Part shown: piece after piece, positions 30,467 through 33,102 of the stretch
Position numbering within the stretch: position 1 is the stretch's first letter
Layout of the letters: each line of letters starts with the position of its first letter
Position numbers and translations under genes: made by a program
Notes under the pieces: model-generated
What the model was told of the DNA's origin: nothing
The model's input: the letters and a program-made list of their open reading frames with translations, nothing else
The model's database searches: none
NCBI GenBank assembly: GCA_014860395.1
Contig: JACZJU010000329.1
Span: 1 to 33,102 of the forward strand
DNA: 33,102 nt
Direction: 5' to 3'
Source of the DNA: Burkholderiales bacterium
GTDB taxonomy: Bacteria > Pseudomonadota > Gammaproteobacteria > Burkholderiales > SG8-39

Positions 30467-30913
30467 TCAATTCAGATATTTCGCCCATCCCTTTTGGGAA
30501 TCCTGGCTTAGCCCGCCCTTTTCTCCCTGAAGCGGCGCCCAGCCTCGTTGCGCCATCGCCTCGTTCGCCACGGCAAGCACTTTGTCCGGACCTACCGGCT
30601 TGGCCAGATAATCAAAAGCGCCAAGCCTGACGGCTTCCCTCGCCGTATACACCGACGGATATCCGGTGATGATCACGACTTCCGTCTCCGGCCATTTCTT
30701 TTTCATCGCTTCCAGGGTCGCCAGCCCGTCCATACCCGGCATGCGCAAATCCATCAGAACCACATCCGCCGGTTCGCTCTGCATCTTTTCCAGCGCTTGC
30801 GCCCCCCCGTGCACCGCCTCCACATTGCAGCTTTGGCCGGCCAGCGTTCTCAGGTGGCTCTTTCTCACGATCTCTTCATCGTCCACCACCAGAACTTTTC
30901 TCTTCTCATTCAT
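30467..30913 (-). CDS. Single-domain response regulator
   Basis: A 148-residue CheY-like receiver. Acidic pair Asp11/Asp12 (VVDDEE), phosphorylation site Asp55 (VLMDLRMPG), Thr83 (IITGYP) and Lys105 (YLAKPVG) are all present. After the receiver there is only a short tail of about 25 residues, and no DNA-binding output domain, so it may act through protein contacts or phosphorelay. No histidine kinase gene is nearby. GGAGAGGA before the ATG at 30913 fixes the start; an upstream in-frame start is less likely. The gene and its 5' region are less GC-rich than the surroundings. Confidence 0.9.
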   Translation of the reverse strand: MNEKRKVLVVDDEEIVRKSHLRTLAGQSCNVEAVHGGAQALEKMQSEPADVVLMDLRMPGMDGLATLEAMKKKWPETEVVIITGYPSVYTAREAVRLGAFDYLAKPVGPDKVLAVANEAMAQRGWAPLQGEKGGLSQDSQKGWAKYLN

Positions 30914-31263
30914 AGTCCTCTCCTTCGCTCTATGCGCCCGGGATTTCGCGCGATCCTTTGCGGATTCCTTGCGTTCCAAGGCAGAATCGTTTCCGCCTCC
31001 CGTTCCCTATGCATATTCCCTGCCAGTTTGTGCCTGGTCGACGTGTTCCATTGTGAATCAGATAGATAGGGCGGAAGCTCGCTGCGTTCTTCCCATTTTT
31101 CTTTCGGCCTGAGTGCAGATGAAGTTCATTTTTTTTATGCGCCAGGCCGCGAATATTTCCGTTCAATTCCATATTTTTCATTTAGTTATGCAAACAGCCG
31201 CACCGCCTATTTTTTCTATTCGCCTTCCTTGACCGGCTGCAAGAGCCGGCGCCTGCCATTGCC
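30914..31263. other. Low-GC intergenic region without a convincing gene
   Basis: About 350 bases between the response regulator gene and the MarR-efflux operon, with several T-runs (for example near 31125-31135 and 31210). An 83-codon minus-strand frame (30930-31181) has unusual composition and no family resemblance. The region presumably contains the response regulator promoter, but no good hexamer pair was found. Confidence 0.5.
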
Positions 31264-31292
31264 TTGACAATCGTTGCCTAGGCAATTAGCAT
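31264..31292 (+). promoter_or_regulatory. Promoter with MarR operator for the efflux operon
   Basis: TTGACA (31264-31269), a 17-base spacer and TAGCAT (31287-31292) form a good sigma-70 promoter. The spacer contains a perfect 12-bp palindrome TTGCCTAGGCAA (31274-31285). A repressor bound there would block RNA polymerase. The MarR gene starts 29 bases after the -10. Confidence 0.75.
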
Positions 31293-31320
31293 CCGATCCC
31301 CCGTCCCGCGGCGTCTTCTG

Positions 31321-31764
31321 ATGCAGCCTATTTACGATATCGACACCTTCCGCCCGAGCCAGGGCGTCGGCGCGTACATCGGCCGCGCGCGCCGCACCAT
31401 CGTCGAGGCGATCGACCAGGAGCTCGCGCCGCTGGATATCAGCCACGCGCAGTGGATCGTGGTCATGCTGCTTGGCGACGGCGCGGCTTCCACCGCCGCT
31501 GAACTGTGCAAGGTTTTGATCTACGATCCGGGCGCGATGACGCGGCTCCTGGACCGCCTGGAAAAGAAAGGCGTGCTGCGGCGCGTACGCACCAAGGGCG
31601 ACCGCAGGACGGTGCGCCTGGAACTGACCGCCGAGGGCGCGAAGCTGTATCCGCGGATACTCGAAGCGCTGGTGCAGGTATTCAACCGCCTGCTCCACGG
31701 CTTTACCAAGGCCGAGGTGGGGCAGCTCGAACAGCTGCTCAAACGCATGGTCGCCAACGCATGA
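31321..31764 (+). CDS. MarR-family repressor of an efflux operon
   Basis: A 147-residue MarR regulator. The DNA-binding region is STAAELCKVLIYDPGAMTRLLDRLEKKGVLRR and the wing TKGDRRTVRLELTAEG. The start follows the operator-containing promoter and the gene ends in an ATGA overlap with the outer-membrane factor gene. This is the common EmrR-like arrangement in betaproteobacteria. The regulator should bind the TTGCCTAGGCAA palindrome and be released by an aromatic or phenolic ligand. Confidence 0.92.
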   Translation: MQPIYDIDTFRPSQGVGAYIGRARRTIVEAIDQELAPLDISHAQWIVVMLLGDGAASTAAELCKVLIYDPGAMTRLLDRLEKKGVLRRVRTKGDRRTVRLELTAEGAKLYPRILEALVQVFNRLLHGFTKAEVGQLEQLLKRMVANA

Positions 31765-33102
31765 ACGCTCCGCGCATTATGCGACCACAACTGCACGCCC
31801 CGATCGCATCCGCGGTTGCCGCCATCGCCGCCGCCCTGCTCGCCGCGGGCTGCGCCAACTACGACGGACTCGCGACCAAGGCCGTGCCCGCCGACGCTGC
31901 GGCCCTGGCGGCAAGCGCTACGCTTTCCGCTGCAACAGTGTCGGCCGCCTGGCCCGCGGCGAACTGGTGGCAGCGCTTCGGCGATCCGCAGCTCGATGCC
32001 TTGATTGCCGAAGCGCTCGCCGGCAACCCCGGCATGGGCAGCGCGCGCGCGCGCGTCGACCGCGCGCTCGCGCTTGCGGCAAGCGCAGGCGCGGCGCGCT
32101 TCCCGCAGGCGAGCGCCGGCGCCAGCGTCACGCGCCAGCGTTACTCCAGCAACGGCATCTTTCCGCCGCCCATCGCTGGTTCCTGGCACACGCAGACCGA
32201 CCTCGCTGCGAGCTTCGGCTACGAGTTCGACCTGTGGGGCCGCAACCGGGCCGCCTACGAGGCCGCGCTCGGACAGACGCGTGCGGCCGAGGTGGACGCC
32301 TACGCAGTGCGCCTGCTGTTGGCAGCGAACGTGGCGCGCGCCTACGTCCAGCTCGGCCGCAGTTTCGAGCAGCTGCAGCTGGCGCGCGACACGCTGGCGC
32401 AGCGCCAGTCAATGTTCGAACTGACGCAGCAGCGCGTCGCCGCGGGCCTGGATTCCGAGGTCGAATTGAAGCAGGCGGAAGGCTCGATACCGGCCGCAAG
32501 ACAGCGCATCGCCCAGTTGGGGGAGGAAGTCGCGCTCGGGCGCAATCTGCTCGCGGCGCTCGCCGGCCAGGGCCCGGACCGCGGCCTTGCCATCACGCGG
32601 CCGCACCTGCAACAGCAGGCGATCGCGCTGCCTGCGGTGCTGCCAGCGGACCTGCTCGGCCGGCGGCCGGATGTGGTGGCGCAGCGCTGGCGCGTGGAAT
32701 CGGCGCGCCGCGACATCGACGCCGCCAAGGGACAGTTCTACCCCAACGTCAATCTCAGCGCGCTCGTCGGCGTGCAGAGCATCAGCTTCGCCAAGCTGCT
32801 CAGCGTGCGCAGCGAGAACCCCGCATTCGGCCCGGCGCTGCGCCTGCCGCTGTTCGACGGCGGGCGCCTGCGCGGCAATCTCGCGGCGAAGGACGCCGAA
32901 TACGACCTCGCGGTCGGGCAATACAACCAGACACTCGTCGACGCCATGCACGAAGTGGTGGATCAGCTGGCATCGCTCAAATCGGTGGACGCGCAACGCG
33001 CCGAGCTCGAGCACGCGCTCGCCTCCGCGCGCTCAGCCCACGCGCTTGCGAGCGCGCGCTATCGCGCCGGCCTCGCCAGCTATCTGCAGGTGCTCGCGAC
33101 CG
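31761..33102 (+). CDS. NodT-family outer-membrane efflux lipoprotein, partial
   Basis: Open to the right edge for 447 codons. The signal peptide ends in the lipobox LAAGC (Cys31). WWQRFGDPQLDALIAEALAGNP, FGYEFDLWGRNRAAYEA, LLGRRPDVVAQRWRVESARRDIDAAKGQFYPNVNLSA and LRLPLFDGGRLRGNL are typical of the outer-membrane factor (TolC-like trimer) of tripartite pumps. Only the last few dozen residues should be missing. The start overlaps the marR stop. An EmrA-type adaptor and an EmrB-type transporter gene are expected beyond the window. Confidence 0.92.
   Translation, partial: MNAPRIMRPQLHAPIASAVAAIAAALLAAGCANYDGLATKAVPADAAALAASATLSAATVSAAWPAANWWQRFGDPQLDALIAEALAGNPGMGSARARVDRALALAASAGAARFPQASAGASVTRQRYSSNGIFPPPIAGSWHTQTDLAASFGYEFDLWGRNRAAYEAALGQTRAAEVDAYAVRLLLAANVARAYVQLGRSFEQLQLARDTLAQRQSMFELTQQRVAAGLDSEVELKQAEGSIPAARQRIAQLGEEVALGRNLLAALAGQGPDRGLAITRPHLQQQAIALPAVLPADLLGRRPDVVAQRWRVESARRDIDAAKGQFYPNVNLSALVGVQSISFAKLLSVRSENPAFGPALRLPLFDGGRLRGNLAAKDAEYDLAVGQYNQTLVDAMHEVVDQLASLKSVDAQRAELEHALASARSAHALASARYRAGLASYLQVLAT

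Noticed and set aside
30930..31181. 83-codon minus-strand frame upstream of the response regulator gene
   Set aside because: It has no family resemblance, no ribosome binding site and an irregular composition; it overlaps the probable promoter region.
1..33102. tRNA, rRNA, CRISPR array or prophage
   Set aside because: No cloverleaf with the conserved TTC arm, no rRNA motifs, no regularly spaced direct repeats and no phage structural genes were noticed; short RNAs could still be missed without a covariance search.

Overview
The window looks like chromosomal DNA of a betaproteobacterium. It is high in GC, genes are tightly packed with ATGA overlaps, and several families typical of that class are present (DUF3301, DUF6279 lipoprotein, BPSS1780-type membrane protein, ferredoxin-NADP reductase, Tas-type aldo/keto reductase, MarR-controlled outer-membrane efflux factor). 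The genus cannot be fixed from sequence reading alone.

Layout. (1) 1-1970: lower-GC accessory DNA on the minus strand, with a partial HicB antitoxin, a SAM methyltransferase and a PaiB-like flavin-binding protein. A 90-bp attC-like recombination site separates the last two, so part of this block reads as integron gene cassettes; no integrase gene is visible. (2) 2003-5136: minus-strand run of BASS-type transporter, HSL-family esterase and MFS transporter. (3) 5288-6565: SWIB-domain protein with its own promoter and terminator, then a secreted HEAT/TPR protein. (4) 6656-10548: minus-strand block with DUF3301, fpr, DUF6279 lipoprotein and alpha/beta hydrolase, plus a Tas-like aldo/keto reductase. 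(5) 10722-13827: minus-strand acyl-CoA metabolism set (MaoC hydratase, acyl-CoA ligase, SDR). (6) 13927-17766: DUF423 protein, membrane-bound diguanylate cyclase, ankyrin protein, PfkB kinase. (7) 17865-22743: two adjacent bufferin-type RiPP metallophore clusters. (8) 22776-33102: ferredoxin-like protein, BPSS1780 protein, LrgA/LrgB pair, long-form hisG, thioesterase, MarR-MFS pair, unusual SDR, HCCA isomerase, orphan response regulator, and a MarR-efflux operon running off the right edge.

The most interesting region is 17.8-22.8 kb. Cluster 1 has a six-Cys BufA2-type precursor, a DUF692 (MNIO) maturase and a DUF2063 partner. Cluster 2 has a four-Cys BufA1-type (DUF2282) precursor, its own DUF692 and DUF2063 proteins and a DoxX protein. 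The two clusters are preceded by a duplicated 103-bp control region (78 of 103 positions identical in a gapless alignment by eye). Both copies contain a GTAACC-N16-CG(T/A)AC ECF-sigma-type promoter. Copy 1 also carries a divergent GTAACC-N16-CGAA facing the PfkB kinase gene. Each precursor gene is followed by a strong hairpin before its maturase gene, which would favour excess precursor. The expected role, from family knowledge, is periplasmic copper (or similar metal) sequestration under sigma-factor control; no sigma or anti-sigma gene lies in the window.

Other non-coding structure: a three-copy dispersed hairpin repeat with compensatory stem changes (6570-6650, 9449-9494, 25508-25590), a CGAGGAATCT-type palindromic repeat (10627-10702), and a cluster of long hairpins at 29653-29835 upstream of the HCCA isomerase gene.
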